Below the pieces are notes generated by a model that did no database searches, had not been told where the DNA came from, and saw only the letters and a program-made list of their open reading frames with translations. A program made the translations under genes and the position numbers. A stretch of 64,000 nucleotides of DNA. Source: Streptomyces sp. NBC_00390. Its GTDB lineage: Bacteria; Actinomycetota; Actinomycetes; Streptomycetales; Streptomycetaceae. The stretch is taken from assembly GCF_036057275.1 (NCBI RefSeq), contig NZ_CP107945.1:2728001-2792000 (forward strand), given 5' to 3'. This document shows positions 8,083 to 16,741 of the stretch, piece after piece. Within the stretch, counting starts at the first letter, position 1, and the number at the start of each line of letters is the position of its first letter.

Positions 8083-8511
8083 ATGCTGACGCGAATCGAC
8101 CACATCGGGATCGCCTGCTTCGACCTCGACAAGACTGTCGAGTTCTACCGGGCCACGTACGGCTTCGAGGTGTTCCACTCCGAGGTCAATGAAGAGCAGG
8201 GCGTGCGGGAAGCCATGCTCAAGATCAATGAGACGTCCGACGGCGGCGCCTCCTACCTCCAGCTCCTGGAGCCCACCCGCGAGGACTCCGCGGTGGGAAA
8301 GTGGCTGGCCAAGAACGGTGAGGGCGTCCACCACATCGCCTTCGGCACCGCGGACGTGGACGGCGACGCGCAGTCCATCCGGGACAAGGGCGTGCGGGTT
8401 CTGTACGACGAACCGCGTATCGGCTCCATGGGTTCGCGTATCACCTTCCTCCACCCCAAGGACTGCCACGGCGTACTCACCGAACTCGTCACGTCTGCAA
8501 CGGAGCACTGA
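8083..8511 (+). CDS. mce: Methylmalonyl-CoA epimerase
   Basis: A 142-residue vicinal-oxygen-chelate fold enzyme that interconverts (R)- and (S)-methylmalonyl-CoA, linking the B12-dependent mutase with propionyl-CoA chemistry and polyketide extender supply. Metal ligands are recognisable in RIDHIGIAC near the N-terminus, in GVHHIAFGTADVD, and in the C-terminal CHGVLTELV segment with its acidic residue. ATG start with GGAG five bases upstream; the longer open frame has no such support. It is divergent from the thiolase and is followed by scy on the same strand after 136 bp. Confidence 0.93.
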   Translation: MLTRIDHIGIACFDLDKTVEFYRATYGFEVFHSEVNEEQGVREAMLKINETSDGGASYLQLLEPTREDSAVGKWLAKNGEGVHHIAFGTADVDGDAQSIRDKGVRVLYDEPRIGSMGSRITFLHPKDCHGVLTELVTSATEH

Positions 8512-8647
8512 CCTGAGGATTCCCGGCCCGGTAGAGTGGGCGATTCCGGGCCGGGGCCGGGTCGGGGCCGTGCCGCGTCCTCGTCATTGATCTGTCACCA
8601 TTCCCCGGGGGGCCGTTCGCCGACGAACGGTCTCGTACGGAGACAAG

Positions 8648-11600
8648 TTGCGACCAGGGGACGGATGGGACCGCGCAGTGCGGGGCTACGAACGCCAGGA
8701 GAGCCACCGAGCTGAGGACGACCACCTCTCGCGGTTCGAGGCCGAGATGGACCGGCTGAAGACCGAGCGGGAGAAGGCCGTCCAGCACGCCGAAGACCTG
8801 GGCTACCAGGTCGAGGTTTTGCGTGCAAAGCTCCATGAGGCGCGCCGTAATCTCGCCTCCCGTCCTGCCTACGACAACGCAGACATCGGCTATCAGGCCG
8901 AGCAGCTGCTGCGGAACGCCCAGATCCAGGCCGACCAGCTGCGCATGGACGCCGAGCGCGAGCTGCGCGAGGCCCGTGCCCAGACGCAGCGCATCCTCCA
9001 GGAGCACGCCGAGCACCAGGCGCGGCTGCAGGCCGAGCTGCATTCCGAGGCCAACCAGCGTCGCCAGCGCCTCGACCAGGAGCTGGCCGAGCGCCGTCAG
9101 ACCGTCGAGTCGCACGTCAACGAGAACGTCGCCTGGGCCGAGCAGCTGCGCGCCCGCAGCGAGTCCCAGGCCCAGCGGCTGATCGACGAGACCCGCGCCG
9201 AGGCCGAGCAGGCGCTCGCCGCGGCCCGCGCCGAGGCCGTCCGGATCGCCGAGGAGGCCCGCAGGCGGGTGGCCTCGGAGGCGGAGAGCGCCCGCACTGA
9301 AGCGGAAGCGATCCTTCTGCGTGCCCGCAAGGACGCCGAGCGGCTGCTGACCGCCGCGTCCAACCAGGCCCAGGAGGCCACCAGCCACGCCGAGCAGCTG
9401 CGCTCCTCCACCAGCGCCGAGTCCGATCAGGCACGCCAGCAGGCCGCCGAGCTCAGCCGCGCCGCCGAGCAGCGGGCCCAGCAGGCCGAGGAGAAGCTGC
9501 GCGAGGCACGCGCCGAGGCCGAGAAGCTGGTCACCGAGGCCAAGGAGGCCGCCTCCAAGCAGCTGGCCGCCTCCGAGTCGGTCAACGAGCAGCGCACCCG
9601 TACCGCCAAGGCGGAGATCGCCCGGCTGGTCAGCGAGGCCACCAAGGAGTCCGAGGCGCTGAAGGCCGAGGCGGAGCAGGCGCTCGCCGATGCCCGTGCC
9701 GAGGCGGAGAAGCTGGTCGCGGGCGCGGCCGACAAGGCCCGTACCGCCGCCGCCGAGGACTCCGCCGCCCACCTCGCCAAGGCCGCCCGCACCGCCGAGG
9801 AGGTGCTCAACAAGGCCTCCGAGGACGCCAAGGACACCACCCGCAAGGCGAGCGAGGAGGCCGAGCGGATCCGCCGCGAGGCCGAGGCCGAGGCGGACCG
9901 GCTGCGCGGCGAGGCCGCCGAGCAGGCAGACCAGCTCAAGGGCGCGGCCAAGGACGACACCAAGGAGTACCGCGCCAAGACCGTCGAGCTGCAGGAGGAG
10001 GCACGCAGGCTGCGCGGCGAGGCCGAGCAGCTGCGTGCCGAGGCGGTCGCCGAGGGCGAGCGCATCCGTGGCGAGGCGCGCCGCGAGGCCGTCCAGCAGA
10101 TCGAGGAGGCGGCCAGCACCGCCGAGGAGCTGCTGACCAAGGCGCGCACCGACGCCGACGAGCTGCGCGCCGCCGCGAGCGGCGACAGCGAGCGGGTGCG
10201 TACGGAGGCGATCGAACGCGCCACCACCCTGCGCAAGCAGGCCGAGGAGACCCTGGAGCGCACCCGCGCGGAGGCCGACCGCCTGCGCGGCGAGGCCGAG
10301 GAACTGGCCGACGGTGTACGGGCGGCCGCCGAGAGCGCCGCGGCCGAGCTGCGCCAGGAGACCGAGCGCGCCGTAGCGGCCCGCCAGAGCGAGGCCGCCG
10401 ATGAACTGACCCGGCTGCACACCGAGGCCGAGACCCGTCTGGCGACCGCCGAGGAGCGCCTTTCCGAGGCGCGCGGCGAGGCCGAGCGGATCCGCCGCGA
10501 GGCGGCCGAGGAGACCGAGCGGGTGCGCGCCGAGGCCGCCGAGCGGCTGCGTACGCTGCAGGCGCAGGCCGAGCAGGAGGCGGAGCGGCTGCGCGACGAG
10601 GCCGCCGCCGACGCCTCGGCCTCCCGCGCCGAGGGTGAGGCGGTCGCGGTTCGGCTGCGCACCGATGCGGCGACCGAGGCCGAGCGGCTCAAGAACGAGG
10701 CCCAGGACACGGCCGACCGGGTACGGGCCGAGGCCGCCGCCGCCGCGGAGCGCGTGGGCGCGGAGGCCGCCGAGGCGCTCGCCGCCGCCCAGGAGGAGGC
10801 GAACCGCCGCCGCCGGGAGGCGGAGGAGATTCTCGACTCGGCGCGTACGGAGGCCAACCAGGAGCGGGAGCTGGCCCGCGAGCAGAGCGAGGAGCTGCTC
10901 GCGTCCGCCCGCAGGCGCGTCGAGGAGGCGCAGACGGAGGCGCACCGGCTCGTCGAGGAGGCCGACCGGCGTGCCGCCGAGATGGTCTCGGCCGCCGAGC
11001 AGACCGCACAGCAGGTGCGGGACTCCGTCAACGGTCTTCAGGAGCAGGCCGAGGAAGAGATCGCCGGGCTGCGCAGTGCGGCCGAGCACGCGGCGGAGCG
11101 CACCAGGACCGAGGCGCAGGAAGAGGCGGACCGGGTCCGCGCCGATGCGTACGCGGAGCGGGAGCGGGCATCCGAGGACGCGGCCCGGCTGCGCGCCAGG
11201 GCCCAGGAGGAGTCCGAGGCCGCGCAGGCGCTGGCCGAGCGGACCATGAACGATGCGATCACCGAGTCGGACCGGCTGCGCTCCGACACCGCGGAGTACG
11301 CGCAGCGGGTGCGGACGGAAGCCTCGGACGCGCTGGCCTCCGCCGACCAGGACGCGTCGCGCACCAGGGCCGAGGCCCGCGAGGACGCCAACCGGATCCG
11401 TTCCGAGGCGGCCGCGCAGGTGGATCTGCTGATCGGCGAGGCGACGAGCGAGTCGGAGCGGCTGCGGACCGAGGCGGCCGAACTGCGCGCGTCGGCCGAC
11501 GCGGAGGCCACCCGGCTGCTCATCGAGGCCGAGCAGATCAAGGTGGACGGCGAGGCCGAGATCGAGCGGCTGCGGACCGCGGTGCGTACCGACCGCGAGC

Positions 11601-12631
11601 AGGTGCTCGACGAGGCCAGGCAGGCCGCCGACAAGCGCCGCGCCGATGCGGCGGCGCAGGCCGACCAGCTGATCACCGAGGCGAGCGGTGAGGCGGAGCG
11701 GCTGCGCGCCGAGGCCGCCGACGCGGTGGGCTCGGCCCAGCAGGCGGCCGAGCGCATCAGGGCGGAGGCCCAGAAGGTCAAGGCGGACGCGGAGGCAGCT
11801 GCCGACCGGATCCGCACCGAGGCCCGCGCCGCGGCCGACCGCACGGTGGACGAGGCCCGCGAGACCGCGGCCAAGCGTCGTGCGGACGCCGCCAAGCAGG
11901 TCGACCAGCTGATCTCCAAGGCCCAGGAGGAGGCGCTGCGTGCGGCCACCGAGGCCGAGGAGCAGGCGGACGCCATGGTGGGCGCGGCCCGCAAGGAGGC
12001 CGAGCGGCTGGTCGCCGAGGCGATCGTCGAGGGCAACACCCTGGTGGAGAAGGCACGGACGGACGCCGACGAGCTGCTGGTCGGTGCGCGCCGGGACTCC
12101 ACGGCCATCCGGGAGCGCGGCGAGGAGCTGCGGGCCCGGGTGGAGAACGAGGTCGAGGAACTGCACGAGCGGGCCCGTCGCGAGACGGCCGAGCAGATGA
12201 GATCGGCCGGCGAGCGGGCCGACCAGCTGGTCAAGACCGCCGATGAGCAGAAGGCCGAGGCCGAGGCGAAAGCCAAGGAACTGCTGTCCGAAGCCAATTC
12301 GGAGGCGGGCAAGGTCAGGATCGCCGCCGTGCGCAAGGCGGAGGCCCTGCTGAAGGAGGCCGCGCAGAAGAAGGCCGAGCTGGTCCGCGAGGCGGAGCGG
12401 GTCAAGGCGGAGGCCGACGGCGAGGCCGAGCGCACGGTCGCCGAGGGCAAGCGGGAACTCGATGTGCTGGTGCGCCGTCGCGAGGACATCCAGGCCGAGA
12501 TTTCCCGGGTCCAGGACGTGCTGGAGGCCTTGGAGTCCTTCGAGACTCCCGGTGCGGGCAAGGACGGTGGAGTCAAGGCGGGCGCGTCGGCGGGTGTTAC
12601 ACGTTCGAGTGGCAAGTCATCGGACGGCTAG
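8648..12631 (+). CDS. scy: Polarized growth protein Scy, long coiled-coil scaffold
   Basis: A 1327-residue cytoskeletal protein that organises the tip assembly (polarisome) with DivIVA and FilP in hyphae. After a DivIVA-like start (HLSRFEAEMDRLKTEREKAVQHAEDLGYQ) nearly the whole chain is an Ala/Glu/Arg coiled coil with 11-residue periodicity of the form AERLRxEAxxx. The last 50 residues are Gly/Ser/Lys-rich. I chose TTG at 8648 because GGAG lies 6 bases upstream; GTG at 8678 (VRGYERQES) is the alternative and matches the start I remember for homologues. The gene is nearly 4 kb of repetitive GC-rich DNA. filP follows after 114 bp. Confidence 0.95.
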   Translation: MRPGDGWDRAVRGYERQESHRAEDDHLSRFEAEMDRLKTEREKAVQHAEDLGYQVEVLRAKLHEARRNLASRPAYDNADIGYQAEQLLRNAQIQADQLRMDAERELREARAQTQRILQEHAEHQARLQAELHSEANQRRQRLDQELAERRQTVESHVNENVAWAEQLRARSESQAQRLIDETRAEAEQALAAARAEAVRIAEEARRRVASEAESARTEAEAILLRARKDAERLLTAASNQAQEATSHAEQLRSSTSAESDQARQQAAELSRAAEQRAQQAEEKLREARAEAEKLVTEAKEAASKQLAASESVNEQRTRTAKAEIARLVSEATKESEALKAEAEQALADARAEAEKLVAGAADKARTAAAEDSAAHLAKAARTAEEVLNKASEDAKDTTRKASEEAERIRREAEAEADRLRGEAAEQADQLKGAAKDDTKEYRAKTVELQEEARRLRGEAEQLRAEAVAEGERIRGEARREAVQQIEEAASTAEELLTKARTDADELRAAASGDSERVRTEAIERATTLRKQAEETLERTRAEADRLRGEAEELADGVRAAAESAAAELRQETERAVAARQSEAADELTRLHTEAETRLATAEERLSEARGEAERIRREAAEETERVRAEAAERLRTLQAQAEQEAERLRDEAAADASASRAEGEAVAVRLRTDAATEAERLKNEAQDTADRVRAEAAAAAERVGAEAAEALAAAQEEANRRRREAEEILDSARTEANQERELAREQSEELLASARRRVEEAQTEAHRLVEEADRRAAEMVSAAEQTAQQVRDSVNGLQEQAEEEIAGLRSAAEHAAERTRTEAQEEADRVRADAYAERERASEDAARLRARAQEESEAAQALAERTMNDAITESDRLRSDTAEYAQRVRTEASDALASADQDASRTRAEAREDANRIRSEAAAQVDLLIGEATSESERLRTEAAELRASADAEATRLLIEAEQIKVDGEAEIERLRTAVRTDREQVLDEARQAADKRRADAAAQADQLITEASGEAERLRAEAADAVGSAQQAAERIRAEAQKVKADAEAAADRIRTEARAAADRTVDEARETAAKRRADAAKQVDQLISKAQEEALRAATEAEEQADAMVGAARKEAERLVAEAIVEGNTLVEKARTDADELLVGARRDSTAIRERGEELRARVENEVEELHERARRETAEQMRSAGERADQLVKTADEQKAEAEAKAKELLSEANSEAGKVRIAAVRKAEALLKEAAQKKAELVREAERVKAEADGEAERTVAEGKRELDVLVRRREDIQAEISRVQDVLEALESFETPGAGKDGGVKAGASAGVTRSSGKSSDG

Positions 12632-12745
12632 CCACTCAAAAGACTGGACATTCTCCATATCAAACGGGCATCCGCTCGATGACACGCCGCTTCGGCCCCT
12701 AGGATTCCCCCTAACACCTCACCGGTCTCATTCGACAGGAACCCC

Positions 12746-13684
12746 ATGAGCGACACTTCCTCCCCCTTCGGCTTCGAGCTCGTGCGGCGTGGTTACGACC
12801 GCGGTCAGGTGGATGACCGCATTACCAAGCTCGTCGCCGACCGTGATAGTGCACTGTCCCGAATCACTTCTCTGGAAAAGCGCATCGAGGAGCTCCACCT
12901 CGAGACGCAGAACGCCCAGGCCCAGGTCAGCGACGCGGAGCCGTCGTACGCCGGTCTCGGCGCGCGTGTCGAGAAGATCCTCCGCCTCGCCGAGGAGGAG
13001 GCGAAGGACCTGCGCGAGGAGGCCCGTCGCGCGGCCGAGCAGCACCGCGAGCTCGCCGAGTCCGCCGCCCAGCAGGTGCGCAACGACGCCGAGTCGTTCG
13101 CCACCGAGCGCAAGGCCAAGGCCGAGGACGAGGGCGTCCGGATCGTCGAGAAGGCCAAGGGCGACGCCCAGACGCTGCGTTCCGAGGCGCAGAAGGACGC
13201 GCAGTCCAAGCGCGAGGAGGCGGACGCGCTCTTCGAGGAGACCCGCGCCAAGGCCGCCCAGGCCGCCGCGGACTTCGAGACCAACCTGGCCAAGCGCCGC
13301 GAGCAGTCCGAGCGCGACCTGGCTTCGCGTCAGGCGAAGGCCGAGAAGCGCCTGGCGGAGATCGAGCACCGCGCCGAGCAGCTGCGCCTGGAGGCCGAGA
13401 AGCTGCGTACGGACGCCGAGCGCCGGGCCCGTCAGACGGTGGAGACCGCACAGCGCCAGGCCGAGGACATCGTGGCCGACGCGAACGCCAAGGCCGACCG
13501 CATCCGCAGCGAATCGGAGCGCGAGCTGGCGGCGCTCACCAACCGCCGCGACTCCATCAACGCTCAGCTGACCAACGTCCGCGAGATGCTGGCGACGCTG
13601 ACCGGTGCGGCGGTCGCCGCGGCCGGTTCCCCCGCCGACGACGAGCCGATCTCCCGCGGCGTCCCGGCGCAGCAGACCCGCTGA
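12746..13684 (+). CDS. filP: FilP, filament-forming coiled-coil protein
   Basis: A 312-residue intermediate-filament-like protein that forms a mesh behind the growing tip and supports cell stiffness. The N-terminal 40 residues (FGFELVRRGYDRGQVDDRITKL) resemble the DivIVA-type membrane/partner domain. Residues about 35-285 are a hendecad-type coiled coil like that of Scy. The tail is short and disordered. ATG with AGGA seven bases upstream. The same strand, shared repeat type and distance of 114 bp suggest scy and filP arose from one ancestral coiled-coil gene. A strong hairpin follows the stop. Confidence 0.95.
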   Translation: MSDTSSPFGFELVRRGYDRGQVDDRITKLVADRDSALSRITSLEKRIEELHLETQNAQAQVSDAEPSYAGLGARVEKILRLAEEEAKDLREEARRAAEQHRELAESAAQQVRNDAESFATERKAKAEDEGVRIVEKAKGDAQTLRSEAQKDAQSKREEADALFEETRAKAAQAAADFETNLAKRREQSERDLASRQAKAEKRLAEIEHRAEQLRLEAEKLRTDAERRARQTVETAQRQAEDIVADANAKADRIRSESERELAALTNRRDSINAQLTNVREMLATLTGAAVAAAGSPADDEPISRGVPAQQTR

Positions 13685-13707
13685 CGCCCCCTCGGGTCAC
13701 GCTTCAC

Positions 13708-13742
13708 CGAGTGCCCGGTGCCCTTGTGGCGCCGGGCACTCG
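13708..13742 (+). terminator. Terminator after filP
   Basis: CGAGTGCCCGG (13708-13718) and CCGGGCACTCG (13732-13742) form a perfect 11-bp stem with a 13-base loop, 24 bases past the filP stop. No U tract. Confidence 0.65.
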
Positions 13743-13816
13743 CGCGTCGGCGGCCGGCCACCGAAAGTGTCCTGACCCGTTGGGCGAACCCGGTGGCGAA
13801 TGCCGTACCCCGCCCG

Positions 13817-13822
13817 TAGCGT
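13817..13822 (+). promoter_or_regulatory. -10 box of a probably leaderless ABC operon promoter
   Basis: TAGCGT is separated by exactly 6 bases (GAACAC) from the ATG at 13829, with no ribosome site between. A leaderless transcript is the simplest reading. Confidence 0.5.
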
Positions 13823-13828
13823 GAACAC

Positions 13829-14785
13829 ATGATCGAGCTCGAGGGTCTCACCAAACACTTCGGCAGCAAGGTGGCTGTCGACCATCTCTCCTTCACGGTC
13901 CGGCCGGGTGTGGTGACCGGCTTCCTCGGGCCGAACGGCGCGGGCAAGTCGACGACGATGCGGATGATGCTCGATCTGGACAACCCCACCAGCGGGACGG
14001 TCCGGATCGACGGCAAGCACTACCGGAACCTCGAGGAGCCGTTCAAGTACATCGGCGCGCTGCTGGACGCCAAGTCCATGCACGGCGGCCGCAGTGCGTA
14101 CAACAATCTGCTCTGCCTCGCCCAGGCCAACCGCATCCCGGCGAGCCGGGTCGCCGAAGTCCTCGACGTGGTCGGCCTGAGTGCCGTGGCAAGGAAAAAG
14201 ACCAAAGGATTCTCACTCGGCATGGGTCAGCGGCTGGGAATCGCCTCCGCCCTGCTCGGTGACCCGGAGATCCTGATGTTCGACGAACCGGTCAACGGAC
14301 TGGATCCCGAAGGAATTCACTGGATCCGCAATCTGATGAAGACCCTCGCGGGCGAAGGCCGGACGATCTTCGTCTCGTCCCATCTGATGAGCGAAATGGC
14401 ACTCACCGCCGATCACTTGATCGTCATCGGGCAGGGCCGGCTGATGGCGGACATGTCCATGGCCGATTTCATCCACCAGAACTCGCGCAGTTATGTACGG
14501 CTGCGCTCTCCGCAGCAGGAGCGGCTGCGCGATGTGCTGCACGCGGCCGGCCTGACCGCGGTGGAGTCGGGCAACGGCACGCTCGAGATCGACGGCGCCA
14601 CGACCGAGCAGCTCGGCGAGCTGGCCGCGAAGCACCGCATCGTGCTGCACGAGCTCAGCGCCCAACGCGCCTCGCTGGAAGAGGCGTTCATGCAGATGAC
14701 GGCGGGCGCGGTGGAGTACCACGCGCATTCCACGGGCACCGCACCGCAGTGGGCCCCGCGCGACGGCGAATTCAAGGGGGTCTGA
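13829..14785 (+). CDS. ABC-2 type transporter, ATP-binding protein (copy 1)
   Basis: A 318-residue ATPase subunit of an ABC-2 exporter. Walker A is GPNGAGKST (residues 34-42), the signature is FSLGMGQRLGIA, Walker B is ILMFDEPVNGLDPEG and the switch histidine is in FVSSHLMSEM. The C-terminal 100 residues are the accessory region typical of drug/lantibiotic-type exporters. Four bases separate its stop from the permease start. The product is closely similar along its length to the ATPase at 17761 (same MRMxL, DAKxxHGGRSA and MGQRLGIA stretches), so the two systems are paralogues. Substrate unknown. Confidence 0.92.
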   Translation: MIELEGLTKHFGSKVAVDHLSFTVRPGVVTGFLGPNGAGKSTTMRMMLDLDNPTSGTVRIDGKHYRNLEEPFKYIGALLDAKSMHGGRSAYNNLLCLAQANRIPASRVAEVLDVVGLSAVARKKTKGFSLGMGQRLGIASALLGDPEILMFDEPVNGLDPEGIHWIRNLMKTLAGEGRTIFVSSHLMSEMALTADHLIVIGQGRLMADMSMADFIHQNSRSYVRLRSPQQERLRDVLHAAGLTAVESGNGTLEIDGATTEQLGELAAKHRIVLHELSAQRASLEEAFMQMTAGAVEYHAHSTGTAPQWAPRDGEFKGV

Positions 14786-14788
14786 CCC

Positions 14789-15568
14789 ATGGCATCCGTA
14801 CCTGCCGTGTTCCGGTCGGAGTGGACCAAGATCCGGACGGTCTCCTCGACCGTCTGGACGCTGATCAGCGCGCTGGTCGTGACGGTCGCGATGAGCGCCG
14901 CGCTCTGCGCGCTGCTGGCCTCGACGTTCGACGATCTGTCGGAGGTCGAGCGGGCCACCTTCGACCCGACGTTCCTGAGCTTCTCCGGGATGATCCTCGG
15001 GCAGCTGGCGATGGTCGTCTTCGGCGTCCTGGTGGTCGGCACGGAGTACAGCTCCGGCATGATCCGTACGTCGCTCGCCGCCGTGCCCCAGCGGGCCACG
15101 TTCCTGTTCAGCAAGATCGCGGTGGCCGGGCTGCTGGCACTGGTCGTCGGCATGGTCACGAGCTTTCTGACCTTCTTCCTCGGCCAGGCCCTGCTCGGTG
15201 AACACCGCACGACCATCGGCGCGGAGAACGTACTGCGCGCCGTGATCGGCGGAGGCCTCTACATGGGGCTGATCGCGGTCTTCTCGATGGGCGTCGCGGC
15301 GATGCTGCGCAGCTCGATGCTGTCGCTCGGCATCCTGATGCCGTTCTTCTTCCTGGTCTCGCAGATCCTCTCGGCGGTTCCGGGCGCGAAGGACGTGGCC
15401 CGCTACTTCCCGGACCAGGCCGGATCGAAGATCATGCAGGTCGTCCCGGACGCGATGAACACCGAGGCGGCTCCGTACGGCCCCTGGGGCGGCCTCGGGA
15501 TCATGCTGCTGTGGGTGGTTGCGGCGCTGATCGGCGGCGCTGTGGTGCTCAAGGAGCGCGACGCATAG
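14789..15568 (+). CDS. ABC-2 type transporter permease (copy 1)
   Basis: A 259-residue membrane protein with about six membrane segments (for example TVWTLISALVVTVAMSAALCALL, FSGMILGQLAMVVFGVLVVGTEYSSGMIR, LLALVVGMVTSFLTFFLGQ). The motif EYSSGMIRTSL after the second segment and the N-terminal EWTKIRTVSSTVWTL are shared with the permease at 18915. It forms the membrane half of the exporter with the preceding ATPase. Its last 20 bases overlap the end of the convergent Kir-like gene. Confidence 0.88.
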   Translation: MASVPAVFRSEWTKIRTVSSTVWTLISALVVTVAMSAALCALLASTFDDLSEVERATFDPTFLSFSGMILGQLAMVVFGVLVVGTEYSSGMIRTSLAAVPQRATFLFSKIAVAGLLALVVGMVTSFLTFFLGQALLGEHRTTIGAENVLRAVIGGGLYMGLIAVFSMGVAAMLRSSMLSLGILMPFFFLVSQILSAVPGAKDVARYFPDQAGSKIMQVVPDAMNTEAAPYGPWGGLGIMLLWVVAALIGGAVVLKERDA

Positions 15569-16601
15569 CGGGTGCCCGGCCGGGCGGGGTGTCCCCGGCC
15601 GGGGGCCGGGCGCCGCCGTCGGGCGGGGGGCCGCCCTCGCCCGGCAGCAGTCCGTCGAACTCGGCCCAGCCACGCCAGGTCCACACGTCCTGGCCGAGAT
15701 CGGGCTGCAGCGGCACGAAGCGGCCGGTCTCGAAGTCGTCCCCGTCCAGGTCGAACCAGCGCTCGTCGACGATCTCGGTGCCCATGCCGACCGTGCGCGC
15801 GGTCAGCCGGACCAGCAGCCTGACACCCTGCGAGCCGCTGAGGTCCTTGCCCTGGATGCGGGTGAACGGCAGCCGGGGCACGGGCGCGTCGACCGGGATC
15901 CACACGGTGAACGGCGCACCGCGCTCCACCGACGGCCAGTAGCGCTCGGTGGACTCCTCCCCCTTCTCGTCGAGGACCCTCAGCTTCATCTTGTAGATGA
16001 CCAGGAGGCCCTCCTGCGACCTCTCCAGATAGCGCATCTGGGCCGTCACCCGAAGATCCGCCAAGGCGAGATTGTCGATGTGGTTGTAGAAACGCACACC
16101 GATCACCGCGTTCGTGCTGTCCCGGTGCCGGGCGGCGTAGTCGCGGAACTGGTGCACGGTGTACGCGGGGGCGACGGAGGCCCTCCTGCGCCAGACGAAC
16201 GGGCGCAGGGCGAACATCTTGATCAGCACGATGCCGAGCAGTACCGCGGGCACCAGTGCACCGGTGATCGAGGCGACGGTGGCCAGCAGTGCATGGGCCA
16301 CGCTGTCCGGCTCGGGGCTGAGACTGTCCGTGCCGATGCAGGCCCGCAGCGCCCCCAGCGCCAGATTGGCCAGCTCCTCCCCGTCCCGCAGCCGCTCCGC
16401 GATGCCCCGGTCGGAGTCCTCGCTCAGCGTCCACGCCACGGCGATGGCCGAGGCGAGGGCCGCGAGCGCGCTCAGCGTCATGAGGATCAGTGCGGGGACC
16501 GAACGCCCCGCCACCCACCAGCGAACCGACTTCCGACACCGGGGATGCGGCCTGCGCCGCACCGGCAATCCGGGAATCCAGTGCAACTCCCGCCTCCCCA
16601 C
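15549..16601 (-). CDS. Two-TM membrane protein resembling an inward-rectifier K+ channel
   Basis: About 350 residues with two membrane segments (33-57 and 101-130) and a C-terminal beta-rich domain (about 165-300). The layout basic slide-helix-like segment, TM1, short loop, TM2 ending in GIVLIKMFALRP, then VIGVRFYNHIDN and a late block LLVRLTARTVGMG...RWFDL...ETGRFVPL follows the order of Kir channels. At the place of the usual T-I/V-G-Y-G filter the protein has C-I-G-T-D (88-92). The loop between is shorter than in true channels. This is my own pattern comparison, not a search result. Start is uncertain: GTG 16601 is chosen, GTG 16703 is possible, neither with a good ribosome site. It is convergent with the ABC permease and divergent from 16742. 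Confidence 0.6.
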   Translation of the reverse strand: MGRRELHWIPGLPVRRRPHPRCRKSVRWWVAGRSVPALILMTLSALAALASAIAVAWTLSEDSDRGIAERLRDGEELANLALGALRACIGTDSLSPEPDSVAHALLATVASITGALVPAVLLGIVLIKMFALRPFVWRRRASVAPAYTVHQFRDYAARHRDSTNAVIGVRFYNHIDNLALADLRVTAQMRYLERSQEGLLVIYKMKLRVLDEKGEESTERYWPSVERGAPFTVWIPVDAPVPRLPFTRIQGKDLSGSQGVRLLVRLTARTVGMGTEIVDERWFDLDGDDFETGRFVPLQPDLGQDVWTWRGWAEFDGLLPGEGGPPPDGGARPPAGDTPPGRAPAMRRAP

Positions 16602-16741
16602 CGCGAGTTCACTTTCGGAGATCTCTCCCCGGTCCGCGCCCCCGTCAACCGCATTGCCCGGGTGGGTCCCGTTTGCCCGCCACGGGTGGACCTGAGGTGT
16701 CACGGCCCCCGCACGCGCGTGATCCTCGAAGGGCACTGTCG

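Noticed and set aside
8489..12166. Very long minus-strand frame (1225 codons) opposite scy, Leu/Gly-rich
   Set aside because: A mirror of the repetitive scy codons. High GC3 leaves the opposite strand open; no ribosome site or family.
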